From positions 1 to 64,000 of the forward strand of contig CAVQMC010000011.1 of assembly GCA_963713505.1 (NCBI GenBank): a DNA stretch of 64,000 bases, written 5' to 3'. This DNA is from CAVQMC01 sp963713505. Lineage in GTDB: Bacteria; Bacteroidota; Ignavibacteria; Ignavibacteriales; Ignavibacteriaceae. The notes beneath the pieces were generated by a model. It was given only the letters and a program-made list of their open reading frames with translations, had not been told where the DNA came from and made no database searches. The position numbers were made by a program, and so were the translations under genes. Below, piece by piece: positions 26,836 through 38,273 of the stretch. Positions within the stretch are counted from its first letter, which is position 1. Each line of letters opens with the position of its first letter.

Positions 26836-29526
26836 TCACACCAGACGAACGGAGGCGTGCATGACGCCGCGACTGTCCGTCTGCGGCTTGATCGCAAATC
26901 CCAGTTCGCGGCACAGCGCCAGCATGCGCGCATTTTCCTCCAGCACGTCGCCCACCATCTCCTGGGTGCCGCGCGCCTTGGCATAGGCGATGAGCCGTTC
27001 CATCAGGAGGCGGCCCAAGGCCGTGGCCCTTCAGATTGCTGCGTACGGAGACGGCGAACTCGGCGCGCATATTGTCCGGATCGGTGGAGATGCGGCTGAC
27101 GCCCAGGAACTCCCCGTTCTTGCGGGTCGAGCAGCACGAAGGCCATCTCGCGGTCGTAGTCGATCTGCGTCAGCCGGGCGAGCAGGCCCGGGCGGCAGCT
27201 GCGCGCATCGGCGTGAAGAAGCGCAGGCGGACGTCTTCGGGCAGAAGCTGCGCGAACATGCGTTCCAGTGCGGGGGCATCCTCCGGCCGGATCGGCCGCA
27301 GCAGCAGCTCGCCCATACCGTCCACATGCTCGACATGCTCGAGTTCCTTGGGATAGGGCGAGATGGAAAAGCGCTGGCTGGGCGCAGTCGGCTCGGTCCT
27401 GGCTACGCGCACCCGCGCATCGAGCGCGATCACGCCGTTGGCGTCGGCCAGGAGCGGATTGATGTCGAGTTCGGCAGATCTCGCGCGAAGTCGGCGACGA
27501 GTTGCGACAGCCGCACCAGCGTCAGGGCAATGGCATCGATGGCGGCCGGCGGGATGTCGCGATAGCCCTGCAGCTGCTTCCATACCCGCGTGCGCGCACA
27601 TCATCTCGTGCGCCAGCGCCAGATTGAGCGGCGGCAGGGCCAGCGCCCGGTCGCCGATCACCTCGGCGGCCGTGCCGCCCCGGCCGAACAGCAGGAACGG
27701 GCCGAACTGCCGGTCCACGGCCATGCCCAGGATCAGTTCGCGGCTGGCCGGCCGCTGGATCATCTCCTGCACGATGAAGCCTTCGATGCTGGCCTTGGGC
27801 GCGAGCCGCGGTCGACGCGCGCGCGCATCGCCTCGGCGGCTTCCAGCACTGCATCGGGGCTTTCGAGATTGAGCACCACGCCGCCGACATCGGATTTGTG
27901 GGTGATGTCGGGCGAGAAGATCTTGAGCGCGACCTTGCCGCCCAGCTTCTGGGCATAGCTTGCGGCCTCGGCATCCGTCTTGCACGATCCGTCGAGCGCA
28001 CATTGGCGATGCCATAGGCGTCGAGAAGCGCATGCACGGCCGGCTCGTCCAGCCAGCCTCGCCCTTGCGAGTGCGGCGTCGATGATCTTGCGCGCGGCGG
28101 CCTCGTCGGGCGTGAAATTCTCCGGCAGCGAGGGCGGGACCTCCATCAGCATCTGCTGGCCGCGGCGATAGCCGACGAGATAGGAGAAGCCGCGGATTGC
28201 CTTGTCCGGCGTGTCATAGGCCGGGATGCCAGCGCGCTGCGAAGATCGCGTGTGCCTCTTCGGCGCGTGTCCGAGCCGAGCCAGCTCGCGAACACCGGCT
28301 TGCGCTTGCCTCTAGCCGCGTCTGGCCACGGCCTTGGCGGCATCGATGCTGGAGGCGACCGCCACCGGGCAGTTCAGCACCAGGATCGAATCGGTCGCCG
28401 GCGTTTCCAGCAGCGCAGCGCAGGCATCGGCATAGCGTTTGGGCGTGGCGTCGCCGATGATGTCGACGGGATTGCCGTGGCTCCAGGTGGCGGGCAGACA
28501 CCGCGTCGAGCTTTGCCAGGGTGGCTGTCGGACAGCGGCGCCATGACGCCGCCGTGGTCGAGCAGCGCGTCGGTCGCCAGCACGCCGAGCCCGCCGCCAT
28601 TGGTGACGATGATGAGCCGGTCGCCGGCCAGCTTCACCGGCATCGCCAGCGTCTCGACCGCGTCGAACACTTCGTCCAGATCCTTCACCCGCAGAATGCC
28701 GGCGCGCAGGAAGGCGGCGTCGTAGACCGCATCGACGCCGGCCATGGCGCCGGTGTGCGAGCTCGCCGCCTTGGCCGCAGCGGCGTGGCGGCCGGCCTTG
28801 ATGGCGATCACGGGTTTCAGCCGCGCCGCCGCGCGCGCCGCCGACATGAATTTGCGCGCATGGGTGATGGTCTCGATATAGAGCAGGATGGAATGGGTGT
28901 TCGGATCGGTGGCGAGATAGTCGAGCATGTCGCCGAAATCGACATCGGTCATGTCGCCCAGCGAGACCAGATGCGAAAAGCCGATGCCGCGCGCGCTCGC
29001 CCAGTCCAGGATCGTCGTCAGCATCGCGCCGGACTGCGCGACGAAGGCGACGCCGCCCTTCTTCGCCGCCACCGGCGCGAAGGAGGCGTTGAGGCCGGCC
29101 GCCGTGGACAGGACGCCCAGGCAGTTCGGCCCCACGATGCGCATCAATGTGCGGCTTGGCCGCGTCGAGCATCGCCTGTTCCAGCGCCGTGCCCTCGTCG
29201 GTGCCCAGTTCGTTGAAGCCGGCGGTGATGACGACCGCGCCCTTGGTGCCGCGCTTGCCCAGATCGGCGATGAGGCCGGGCACGGTTTGCGGCGGCGTGC
29301 AGATCACCGCCAGGTCGGGCGTCATGGGCAGGCTGGCGACATCGGGGTAGGCGAGCATGCCGGCGACCGAGGGGTGGGCCGGGTTCACCGGCATGATCGG
29401 GCCCTCGAAGCCGCCGGCGAGCAGATTGCGCGCCACCACGAAGCCGACCGAGCCCGGCCGGTTGCTGGCGCCGATCAGCGCCACGGATTTGGGATGGAAC
29501 ACGGCATCGAGATTGCGGATCGACAT
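26836..29526 (-). CDS. ADP-forming acyl-CoA synthetase fused to GNAT acetyltransferase (Pat-like), frameshifted
   Basis: A protein of about 895 residues in several frames. The CoA-binding/ligase alpha part opens with LDAVFHPKSVALIGASNRPG and continues MRIVGPNCLGVLSTAAGLNA and SSHTGAMAGVDAVYDAAFLR, with the phosphohistidine loop around SHTGA. The ATP-grasp beta part (FTPDEAAARKIIDAALARAR; KLGGKVALKIFSPDITHKSD) follows. The C-terminal GNAT domain has ELLLRPIRPEDAPALERMFA and MGRLLMERLIAYAKARGTQE. This layout is that of bacterial protein lysine acetyltransferases (Pat/YfiQ) that modify acetyl-CoA synthetase and other enzymes. At least six one-base frameshifts interrupt it; they look like sequencing errors because all domains are complete. 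Last gene of the hsp20 operon. Confidence 0.85.
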
Positions 29527-29530
29527 GGGC

Positions 29531-31097
29531 TCAGGCCTTGTTCAATTTCGACAGAACGAATGCTGGGCGATTGTCGTCCGGTGTGCCGCTGGCATCGATG
29601 GATTGTCCAGTCGGTCGGCGGGCGCGATGGCGGCAAGCTGTTTCTTCAGCACCGCGACCGTCGCATCGGAGGCATCGCCGCTTCGCGCCGGCGATGCGGC
29701 TGGCCAGAAGCTCGGCATCGGCCGCAAGCCACAACCCGTCGAAGCGCGCGCCGGCGCGCGCGGCCACATCGGCGATGTCGCTGCGCTCTTCCGCCGTGCC
29801 ATACACCGCATCCATGACGACGCAATGTCCGGCGGCCAGAATGCGCGCGCCGTCTTCGCCATGGCGTGGAACACTTTTGCGTTGATCTCGGGCGTATAGG
29901 CGCTTTCGGGCAGGCGCGTCGTCTTCGGCAACGCCCATCAGGCGCTTGCGCGTGACGTCGCTGCGCAGACGATCACCGCACCCGGCGCGCGGCCCAGATG
30001 CGGGCGCGACGCGCCGCGCGATGGTCGTTTTGCCGGTGCCGGAAAGCCCGCCGATCACGACCAGCCGCGGCGGCGGCGGCCGCAGGAAGCCGCGCGCCAG
30101 CTCGAAATAGGCCTTGCGCTTCGTCGCAGCGCGGCCTGTCATGGCCGTCGCCTTGGCGCGCGAGACGGTGACATGGGCGCGGATGGCCGGCGCGGCAGGC
30201 GAGAAACAGCGGCAGCGCCGCCAGCCCGTCATAGTCGCGGGTGATTTCCAGATAGCGGTTGAGCAGCGCATGCGCCAGCGCGCCGCGCGCCGTGGTGCTC
30301 CAGATCCATCAGCAGAAAGGCAAGATCGTAGAGCACGTCGATGCAGGCGAAATCGTCGTCGAATTCGATGGCGTCGAACAGCGTCGGCTTGCCGTCGAAC
30401 AGGAACGACATTGTTCAGATGCAGATCGCCATGGCAGCGGCGCACCTGTCCCGCCGTCGCGCCGCGCGGTCGAGGAGGGCGCTCTGACGCTCTTCCAGTG
30501 CCGCCTCGCTGGCGCGCGCATAGTCCGTCCACGGCATCGGCATCGAACGGCGCACCGGCCATGCTCGCGAAGATCGTGTTGTTCTCGTCGAGGACGCCGG
30601 CAAAGCCTTCGGCGCCGCCAAAGTCCGTCGTCGACCTCGGCCTGCGCATGAAAGCCGGCGATCGGTCTCTGCCAGTCCGCCGCATCAGCTCCGGCGTCAG
30701 CTTGCCGTGATCGCACAGCCGTCCGAACAGCGTGTCCTGATCGAAGCGGCGCATGACGACGACATGGTCGCGCGCGGCTGCCGCTTCGTCGGGGCCGAAG
30801 CGCAGATAGCCGTCGACGCCCTGCAGGATCGAGCGCACTTCGAGATAGATCTCGGGCGCCATGCGGCGGTTGATCTCGAGTTCGCGCTCGCACATCGCCT
30901 TGCGGCTTTTCGGGCGTCGAATAAGTCCATATAGGGATATTTGATGGCGCGCTTGAGCTTGTAGGCGTGGTCGCCGACCAGAAAGACGATGGCGCCGTGG
31001 GTTTCGATGCGCTCGATCTTCGCGCTGCGGCAGGCCGTAATGTTCCGGGCTTGGACAGAAAGGCGATGACGGCTTCTTGCTGATTGTCCGTGTCCAT
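29531..31097 (-). CDS. Bifunctional aminoglycoside phosphotransferase-like / P-loop ATP-binding protein, frameshifted
   Basis: A protein of about 520 residues. The N-terminal half is APH-like (IERIETHGAIVFLVGDHAYK, then LKRAIKYPYMDLFDA, the Brenner-type site around CHGDLHLNN). The C-terminal half is a Zeta/AAA-type kinase with Walker A GLSGTGKTTIARRVA near 30030 and the downstream VVMDAVYGTAEERSDIADVA. The two-domain protein is a known conserved hypothetical found beside stress genes in alphaproteobacteria; its substrate is unknown. The start is ATG at 31097. Frequent single-base shifts break the reading frame. It ends five bases before the next gene, consistent with one operon. Confidence 0.8.
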
Positions 31098-31140
31098 CGC
31101 TCGAACCTGCCACAGGCGCGCCGTGGCGCGAACCCTGTGC

Positions 31141-31729
31141 TCAGAAATATTTCGCCACCGCCTCGCGCACCTGGGCGAAATGGCGCTCGGCCACATCGGC
31201 GCGGATGCCCGGCACGATGCCGCCGAAATGCACGTGATCCAGCACGGCAAGCCCGCAAAGCGCCGCCAAATGCTTGTCGAACAGGGTCTGTTCGGCATCC
31301 CAGGCGCCGGTCTTCTGCACCCATTCCGTCGGCGCGCCGGACGAGGTGAAGCTGATCATCTTGCGCCCGCCAGAAGCGGCTGATTGCCGGCGCTGCCTTG
31401 CGGGCCATAGGCGAAGCCGAGGCCGAAGACGCGGTCGATATAGCCTTTGAGGATCGCCGGCGGCGCATTGATCCAGAACGGATAGACGAAGGCGAAGACC
31501 TCCGCATCCTCGAGCAGCGCGCGTTCGGCCGACGACATCGTCGGCCGGCGCGAAGCCCGTGCGGCCTGGGAATCTCGCTCGCCTTCAGCCGCGGATCGAA
31601 ATCCATGGCATAGAGATCGCGCAGCAGCGGCTCGTGCCCCTTCGCCGTCACCGCCTCGCAATAGGTGCGCGCCACCGCCAGCGTGAAGCTGTCGGGATTG
31701 GGATGGGCGACGATCACCGCATGTTTCAT
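31141..31729 (-). CDS. NAD(P)H-dependent FMN oxidoreductase (flavodoxin-fold, NQO/KefF-like), frameshifted
   Basis: A protein of about 195 residues. The N-terminus MKHAVIVAHPNPDSFTLAVA has the flavodoxin-like phosphate loop of NQO1/KefF/MdaB-type reductases. RDLYAMDFDPRLKA follows, and the second flavin loop is in the shifted frame. The C-terminus reads TSSGAPTEWVQKTGAWDAEQ, then HLAALCGLAVLDHVHFGGIV. Frameshifts occur near 31360 and 31545. The start ATG overlaps the presumed stop of prs. Probably reduces quinones or azo/nitro compounds with FMN. Confidence 0.82.
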
Positions 31730-32636
31730 GGCGTCCTCGGTTGTCCACAGACTCGCGCACGCCTTCGGCCAGCAGCGCGCTGACATCGATGGCGTTGGTC
31801 GCGTGGGCGATCGTGTCGGTGGTGACGATGCGCGCCGGCGCCGGCGCGCCGCAAGTCTTCGATAGGCGCGTGGCGCGAACACGGCGTGAACGCCGATGCA
31901 GATCGCCGGCTTCATGCCGCGGCCGCGCGAGATGGTCCAGCGTTTCGGTCATGGTGCGGCCGGTCGAGATGATGTCGTCGACCAGCACCGGCGTGCGGTC
32001 GCGCCAGCGCTCGACATCGGGGACCGAAACCTCGACATCGCGGTCGCCGCGGCGGGTCTTGGTCAGCACGACGAAGGGCTTGCCGGCGTCCTTGGCGACG
32101 GCGCTCGACCCATTGCGCGCTTTCCGCGTCGGGCCCGATCAGCACCGCGTCCGGCACATTGTCCGCGATCCAGTCGGAGATCAGAGCGGCGGCGTGCTGC
32201 GCCCGCGCCGGGATGGCGTAGATCTGTTCGAGACGCTTGATGCGGTGCAGATGCGGATCGACCGTCACCAGCCAGTCGAAGCTCTGCGAAACCAGCCTGC
32301 GCGAAGATCGGCGCGCGTGACCGCCTCGCCGGTCTCGAAATGGCGGTCCTGGCGCATATAGGCGAGATAGGGCGCGACCAGCGCCGACGTCCAGCGCGCC
32401 CAGTTCGCGCGCGGTCGCGGCGGCGAAGGCGAGCGGCAGGAACTTCGCGTCCGGCCGGTCGAGCGTCGAGACCAGCACCACGCGTCTTGCCGGCCACCTC
32501 GCTCGGCAAAGCGCAGATGGACTTCCTCGTCGGGAAAGCGGCGCACCTCCAGCCGGCCGACATCGGCGGCCAGCGCCGCGGCCAGCTTTGCCGTCATCGC
32601 CTCGTTGCCGGGCAGGGCGAACAGGATCGCGCTCAT
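31726..32636 (-). CDS. prs: Ribose-phosphate pyrophosphokinase family protein, frameshifted
   Basis: PRPP synthetase family. The start MSAILFALPGNEAMTAKLAA at 32636 continues with VRRFPDEEVHLRFAE. ALVAPYLAYMRQDRHFETGE follows in frame, and after shifts ADQDPPRRPRCRGFGPRCRA-type frames hide the PRPP loop (DDIISTGRTM is readable at about 31965-31995). The stretch TTDTIAHATNAIDVSALLAE ends the protein. This divergent Prs is common next to deoA in stress islands and may recycle nucleoside-derived ribose phosphates. Its ATG overlaps the deoA stop in ATGA. The end is placed at the ATGA overlap with the next gene; this is inferred because an insertion removes the stop from the frame. Confidence 0.82.
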
Positions 32637-34191
32637 GACGATCGCGATCCCCACAATGTCGAGATTGGCGAGCGCGTAGTTGAGCGCATAGGCCAGTTCG
32701 CCCGGCGCCTCGGAATGGATCGTGTAGGTCGGCTCGCCTTCGACGATGCGATGGCCGATGCGCACATGGATTTCGACGCCGGCGGCCTTGTCGTCGGGCG
32801 CGCCGGCCAGCTTGGCGACTTTGGCCAGCCGGCGGTTGTCGATGCGGTCGATGATGCCGGTGCGGTCGGCGGTCATCACATGGCGATGGCGCGCCACGGG
32901 CGGCGTGCGCATGCCGCCCTGCGCCTCGCAGATGGCCTGGAACTTGTCCCAGGCGCGGCCGCTCGCAAGGATGTGCGCGGCCAGCGCATGGCCGTCGCCG
33001 TCTCGCGCCGCCGCCGCCCATTTCCAGCAGAGTGCCGGCCAGCAGCCAGCGCATGGTCGCGCAGATCCGCCGGCGCGTCGGCGTCGCCCTGCAGCACGCC
33101 AGCACGTCGCGCGCTTCCAGCGCCGGGCCGATGCCGCGGCCCGACCGGCTGGGTGCCGTCCGATTGCACGGTGCGGATCGTGCAGGCCGAAGGCGCGGCC
33201 GACATCGGTCAGGCTGCGCGCCAGCGCCGTCGGCGGCCTCATGGCTTCGCACCTTGGCGGTCGGGCCGACCGGCAGGTCGAGCACCAGATGGGTCGAGCC
33301 GGCGGCGATCTTCTTCGACAGGATCGAGGCGACCAGCTGGCCCTCGCTGTCGAGGTCGAGCACGCGCTCGACGCGGATCAGCACATCGTCGGTCGGGCGA
33401 CAGCCGCACCGCGCCGCCCCAGACGATGCAGCCGCCTTCCTGCTCCACCACCCTGCGCATCGCCGCCAGATCGAGTTCGACCGGCGCCAGCGTTTCCATC
33501 GTGTCGGCGGTGCCGGCCGGCGAGGTGATGGCGCGCGAGGAGGTCTTGGGAATGGTCAGGCCCGGCCGCGGCGACGATCGCCACCACGATCGGCGTCGTG
33601 CGGTTGCCGGGCAGCCCGCCGACGCAATGCTTGTCGACGATCGGTGTGCGGCCCCAGTCGATGCGCTCGCCGACATCGACCATGGCGCGCGTCAGCCCGA
33701 TCATCTCTTCGAGGTCGAGCGAATTGGCCGCGCAGGTGGTGATGAAGGCCGACAGGTCGATGTTCTGGATAGCGGCCGGCGGCGATGTCGCTCGATGATC
33801 GCCTTGAAGGCATGGTCGCCGAGCCGGTGGCCATAGACCTTGCTGCGCACATGGCTGAAGGATTCCAGCGGCGGCGGATGGCTGACGCGTGACCGACGCT
33901 GCCCGGCTTCAGCTTCAGCTTCGCCCAGGGATATTCCGACAAGCCCGATCTCGCCTTCGCCCAGCATGTCGGCGGCGACGACATAGAGCGTGGCGACGAT
34001 CGACTGGCCGCCATGGCGTCACGAGCACGCTGTTCTGCGAGGAAAAGCCTTCCGAGCGGCAGACATGGCAGTCGGCGCGCATGTAGACATGGGCTTCGTG
34101 CAGCGTCTCGATGCCCATGCGCCGGGCGCGCCAGCCGGTTGTGGCCGTCCGCCGGGATCGGCGATGCGCCGCCGGCTGCGCCTGCGCTCAT
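32633..34191 (-). CDS. deoA: Thymidine phosphorylase family protein (AMP phosphorylase-like), frameshifted
   Basis: A protein of about 505 residues in several frames. The N-terminal part has MGIETLHEAHVYMRADCHVC. The catalytic signature is VDKHCVGGLPGNRTTPIVVA, followed by SSRAITSPAGTADTMETLAP. Later motifs are GGCIVWGGAVRLSP, LILSKKIAAG-type SKKIAAGSTHLVLDLPVGPT, and the C-terminal AGVEIHVRIGHRIVEGEPTY. The length and an N-terminal extension place it with the long AMP phosphorylase-like group rather than classical DeoA. It starts in an ATGA overlap with the upstream hydrolase and ends in one with prs, so the three are translationally coupled. At least five one-base insertions are needed to reconstruct it. 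Confidence 0.85.
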
Positions 34192-35558
34192 GCCAGCTCG
34201 ACTTCTTCGCGATGTTCGGGCGCGGCGACGCGTCCAGCCCAGCTCTTCGTCGATGCGATGGCGCAGCGCGTCCGCGGCTTCCGGTTCGCCATGGACGACG
34301 AAGGTCATCTTGGGCGGCTTCTTGAAATTGCCCAGCCAGCCCATGGTCTCGTCGGCGTCGGAATGGGCCGACAGCATGTCGAGATCGGCGACCTCGGCGC
34401 GGATCGGCACATATTGGCCGTGGATCTTCACCGACTTCGGCGCCGGCCAGCATCGCGCGCGCCGCGCGTGCCGCCGGCCTGATAGCCCGCGAACAGGATC
34501 AGGCTGCGCCGGTCCGGGCCATAGGCCTTCAGGTGATGCAGCACGCGTCCTCCGGTCGCCATGCCGCTGGCCGAGATGATGACCTTGGGCATGGCCGCGC
34601 GGTCAAGCGCCTTGGATTCGTCCGGGGTGTGGACATATTGGGCGACGGCGAAGGCGGCTTCGGTTTCGGCCGCGCTCATCTTGTGGTCGTCGGGATGCGC
34701 CGCGAAGATATCGCTGGCGTTGATCGCCATCGGGCTGTCGAGGAAGACGGGCAGGTCGGGAATGCGCTTGCGCCTTCTTCAGCCGGTGCAGATAGACGAG
34801 CAGCATCTGCGCGCGGCCGACCGCGAAGGAGGGGATCACGACCGTGCCGCCGCGTCCGGCCGTGCGCCCGATGGCTTCGGCCAGCACGTCTTCCGGGCTG
34901 GCGCCATCGTGCTTGCGATTGCCATAGGTCGATTCGACCAGCAGGTAGTCGGCCTCGCTGCACCGGCTCGGGCGCAAACATGGTGGGATCGTTGGGCCGG
35001 CCGAGATCGCCGGAGAACACGATCTTCGTGCCGTGGCAGGTCAGTTCGATCATCGCCGCGCCCAGGATGTGGCCGGCGCGCAGGAAGCGCGCCTCCACGC
35101 CGGGCCACAAGCTCTGCGGCTTGTGGAACGGGACCGGCGCGAAGCTACTTCAGCGCCTGCCGCGCGTCGTGCTCGGTATAGAGCGGCAGCGCCGGCTTGT
35201 GCTTGGAGAAGCCGTGGCGGTTGGCGAACTCGGCGTCCTGCTCCTGCAGATAGCCGCTGTCGGGCAACAGGATCTTGCACAGATCGGCGGTGGCCTCGGT
35301 CGCGATCACCTTGCGCTTGAAGCCGTTCTTGATCAGCAGCGGCAGATAGCCGGAATGATCGAGATGGGCATGGGTCAGGAGCACGGCGTCGAGGCTCGCC
35401 GGATGCGACCGGCAGCGCGCCCAGTTGCGCAGGCGCAGTTGCTTGTAGCCCTGGAACAGGCCGCAATCGACCAGAAGCCGCTTGCCGTCGATCTCGAGAA
35501 GATATTTGGAGCCGGTGACGGTGCCGACGGCGCCGAGAAAGGTGAGTTTGATGGTCAT
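34188..35558 (-). CDS. Metallo-beta-lactamase fold hydrolase with beta-CASP and RNA-specificity domains, frameshifted
   Basis: A protein of about 455 residues of the YSH1/CPSF-type exonuclease family. The N-terminus MTIKLTFLGAVGTVTGSKYL is typical. Metal-binding THAHLDHSGYLPLL is at about residue 57. The beta-CASP part contains VESTYGNRKHDGASPEDVLA and GGTVVIPSFAVGRAQMLLVY. ISASGMATGGRVLHHLKAYG and the C-terminal HSDADETMGWLGNFKKPPKM, then FVVHGE, complete the RNA-specificity region. Frameshifts occur near 35140, 34985, 34775 and 34470. It probably degrades or processes RNA. It lies 102 bases after hsp20 in the same operon. Confidence 0.87.
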
Positions 35559-35660
35559 TTGGTTTCGGCCGCCGGTCTGCCTTCACCTTGTATCGCGGGC
35601 GAGGCCGGCAGGGGAGCCGCCCGATGGCCGTCTCCCCGCCGCCCGCGTGTGAAGGCGCCG

Positions 35661-36181
35661 TCAGGCCGCCTTCACTTTGATTTTCTTGGTGGGGTTTGGC
35701 CTTGGGATTTTTGGGCAGCACCAACGTCAGAACGCCCTTGGCGAATTTGGCGTCGATCTTGTTGGTGTCGACATCGGCGGGAAGGGCGAAGCTGCGCTGG
35801 AAGGCCCCATAGGAGCGTTCGCAGACATAGCGGTTCTTGTTCTTCTCTTCCTTCTCGGCGTGCTTTTCGCCCTTCAGCGTCAGCACGTCATCGGTGATGG
35901 AGACATCGATATCCTTCTCGTCGATGCCGGGCAGCTCGGCCGTGATGGTGTAGGCCTTGTCGTCCTCGGCGACGTCGACGGAGACCGACAGCATGCCGTT
36001 GCCGTTGCCGCGCGGCCAGAAATGCTCGATGTCGCGGCCGAAGGGGGCCAGATCGAAATGGGAGAAGCGGTCGAACAGCCGCTCCATTTCCTGCCGCATG
36101 GAGTGCAAGACGTCGCCCGTGTGCGGCGATTGCGGCCGGGGTCGGCGGTCTTTCTTGACGTCGATGGATGTCGTTGGCCAT
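35661..36181 (-). CDS. Hsp20/alpha-crystallin small heat shock protein, one late frameshift
   Basis: An ATP-independent holdase chaperone of about 172 residues. The start at 36181 has a GGAGG ribosome site. The alpha-crystallin domain spans about residues 60-155: VDVAEDDKAYTITAELPGID, KDIDVSITDDVLTLKGEKHA, then YGAFQRSFALPADVDTNKID. The closing motif GVLTLVLPK is present. One extra base in a G-run at 35691-35694 shifts the frame; corrected, it ends KPTKKIKVKAA at 35661. An additional base near 36110 separates the first residues. A candidate FixK box lies 59 bases upstream. It heads the long minus-strand operon. Confidence 0.9.
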
Positions 36182-36239
36182 GGGGGCCTCCTTGCGTGGA
36201 CGTAGCGGGCGTACCTAGGTCCGCGCTCGGGGGCGGGTT

Positions 36240-36253
36240 CTGATTTGGGTCAA
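36240..36253 (-). promoter_or_regulatory. Candidate FixK/FNR-type box (TTGA-N6-TCAG)
   Basis: On the minus strand this reads TTGACCCAAATCAG, seven of eight matches to the FixK-type consensus TTGA-N6-TCAA. It lies 59 bases upstream of the hsp20 start and 72 bases upstream of fixL on the other strand. Position and presence of fixK in the same island support it; no experiment is implied. Confidence 0.5.
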
Positions 36254-36324
36254 ATTCCGGTGCCGGAACCGCCGGCCGGAACGGCTCCGTGCAAGGTGGC
36301 CAAGTCGGGGGGCCGCTGGTAACA

Positions 36325-37511
36325 ATGACGGGTGACCACAGTTCCGATCGGCCGATGGACCAGCAGAGCAGCGGGGCGCTGACCGGCGCGGACCGTGAAG
36401 TTCTTTTTCGTACCGTCATCGATACGGCCGTCGACGGCATTGTCGTCATCGACGAGCGCGGGCAAGATGATGCTCTTCAACCGGGCCGCCGAGCGGCTGT
36501 TCGGCTACACGCCGGACGAGGTCCTGGGCCGCAATGTCTCCATGCTGATGCCGGAGCCCTATCGCGACCAGCATGACGCCTATATGTCCCGCTATCTCGA
36601 AACCGGCGAGGCGCGCATCATCGGCATTGGCCGCGAGGTCACGGCGCTGCGCAAGGACGGCACGACCTTTCCCATGTATCTGTCGGTGGGCGAGGGCTGG
36701 CTGGGCGAGGATCGGATATTCCTCGGCATCATCCACGACCTGAGCGAGCGCAAGGCGCAGCGAGCAGCGAGGTTCAGGCGCTGCAGAACGAGCTTCTGCA
36801 TGCGCTGCAGGCTGACGGCGATGGGTCAGCTGACCAGTGCGCTCGCCCATGAGCTCAACCAGCCGCTGACCGCGGTGATGAACTATATGAACGCGGCGCG
36901 ACGCGGTCTGAAGGCGATCCGAGGATCCGGCGGCCGTACGCGCGAGCGAGCTTCTGGAAAAGGCCGTGGCGCAGACCGGCCGGGCCGGGCAGATCATCCG
37001 CCGCCTGCGCGACTTCATCGAGAAGAGGGAGCCGAACCGCGCGCTGGAGGATCTCAACGCGTCGGTCGAGGAAGCCGATTGCGCTGGGCCTCGTCGGCGC
37101 GGCCGAATCGCAATCTCGATGTCGCAGACCAAGCTCGATCCCGGTCTGCCCCCGCTTCTGTTCGACCGGATCCAGATCCAGCAGGTCATGGTCAATCTGA
37201 TGCGCAATGCGGCCGAAGCGCTGCAGGGCGCGCCCCGGCGCGAGATCGTGATCACGACGGCCATGCCACGACCCGAATTTCGTCGAAGTCGCGGTCTGCC
37301 GACAGCGGGCCGGGGATCGATCCGGAGATCCTGGCGCAGCTGTTCGAGCCCTTCGCCACAACCAAGGTCGCGCGGGCTGGGCATGGGGCTGTCGATCTGC
37401 AAGGGCATCGTCGAGGCGCATGGCGGGCGATTGTGGGTGGCGCCCAATCCGGGCGGCGGCACGCAGTTCCGGTTCCGGCTTGCCGGTGCAAGCAGAGGGC
37501 GGAGAGTCTGA
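36325..37511 (+). CDS. fixL: Oxygen-sensing histidine kinase FixL, frameshifted
   Basis: A soluble haem-PAS sensor kinase. The PAS domain (about residues 25-145) has VIDTAVDGIVVIDERG and GRNVSMLMPEPYRDQHDAYM, then SRYLETGEARIIGIGREVTA. The histidine in QHDAY matches the proximal haem ligand of FixL, and the arginine 20 residues later (GIGRE) matches the conserved O2-switch arginine; the position six before it is Arg rather than His, as in some FixL proteins. The kinase part has the H-box ALAHELNQPLTAVMNYMNAA, the N-box VMVNLMRNAAEAL and the G-box GMGLSICKGIVEAHGG. No membrane helices are seen. Insertions near 36466, 36760, 36925, 37080, 37265 and 37370 break the frame. fixJ follows three bases later. 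Confidence 0.9.
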
Positions 37512-37514
37512 GCG

Positions 37515-38144
37515 ATGACCGGACGGGTGACAATCTTCATCGTGGACGACGATGAAGACGTGCGCGGCTCTCTCCAGGCATTGCTGGAGGCCGAGGGCTT
37601 TGCGGCGGAAACATTCGAATCGGCGGGCGCCTTCCTTGCCAGCGACGCGCCCGGCCGGCCGGGCTGCCTGATCGCCGACATCCGGATGCCCGATATGGAC
37701 GGGCTGGAGCTGCAGGAAGAACTCGTCCGGCGCAAGGCGGGTCTGCCGGTGATCGTCGTTACCGGCCATGGCGACGTGCCGCTGGCGGTCCGGGCCATGA
37801 AGGCCGGAGCCATCGATTTTCTGGAAAAGCCCTATGACGAAGCTCTGCTGCTTTCGGCCATCCGCAGGGCGCTCAGCGAGGCTGAGGAGGCCTCCGAGAA
37901 GGCGGCTGCGGCCGAGGAAGTTGCCGCGCGGCTCGCCAACCTGACCGAGCGGGAGCGCCAGGTCCTGGACCTTCTGGCCGCGGGCCGCCCCAACAAGGTG
38001 ATTGCCTACGAACTCGACATTTCGCCGCGGACGGTCGAAATCCACCGGGCCCGGGTCATGGAAAAAATGCGGGCCAAGAGCCTGGCCGAACTGGTGCGCA
38101 TGGTCGTTGCCATCGACGGCAATGGCGGCGAAACCCTGCGCTAA
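37515..38144 (+). CDS. fixJ: Response regulator FixJ
   Basis: An intact 209-residue two-domain regulator. The receiver has IFIVDDDEDVRGSLQALLEA, the phospho-Asp in LIADIRMPDMDG, the Thr in VVTGHGD and the Lys in FLEKPYDEA. The C-terminal LuxR-type domain reads LTERERQVLDLLAAGRPNKV, then IAYELDISPRTVEIHRARVM. When phosphorylated by FixL under low oxygen, FixJ activates fixK and related genes. Unlike most genes of this region it has no frameshift. Confidence 0.95.
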   Translation: MTGRVTIFIVDDDEDVRGSLQALLEAEGFAAETFESAGAFLASDAPGRPGCLIADIRMPDMDGLELQEELVRRKAGLPVIVVTGHGDVPLAVRAMKAGAIDFLEKPYDEALLLSAIRRALSEAEEASEKAAAAEEVAARLANLTERERQVLDLLAAGRPNKVIAYELDISPRTVEIHRARVMEKMRAKSLAELVRMVVAIDGNGGETLR

Positions 38145-38273
38145 GCACAACTACGTATTTTTCAAAGGGATCGCCCTGCCTAATTTGGCTGCGGGGGCGA
38201 GGGTCGGCCGCTAGAGCAGGTGGCGGGCCAGTTTGCCGTGCATTTTGCTCGCGTTGATACTGGTTCAGGTTCG

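Noticed and set aside
29531..31915. A very long minus-strand open frame that would make one 794-residue protein
   Set aside because: It reads through parts of three genes (prs end, flavin reductase, APH-like kinase) and is in the right frame only in pieces; frameshifts create the illusion.
32265..33242. Apparent in-frame fusion of deoA to prs
   Set aside because: The join passes through an ATGA at 32633-32636 that would be a normal stop/start overlap; nearby insertions remove the stop from the frame.
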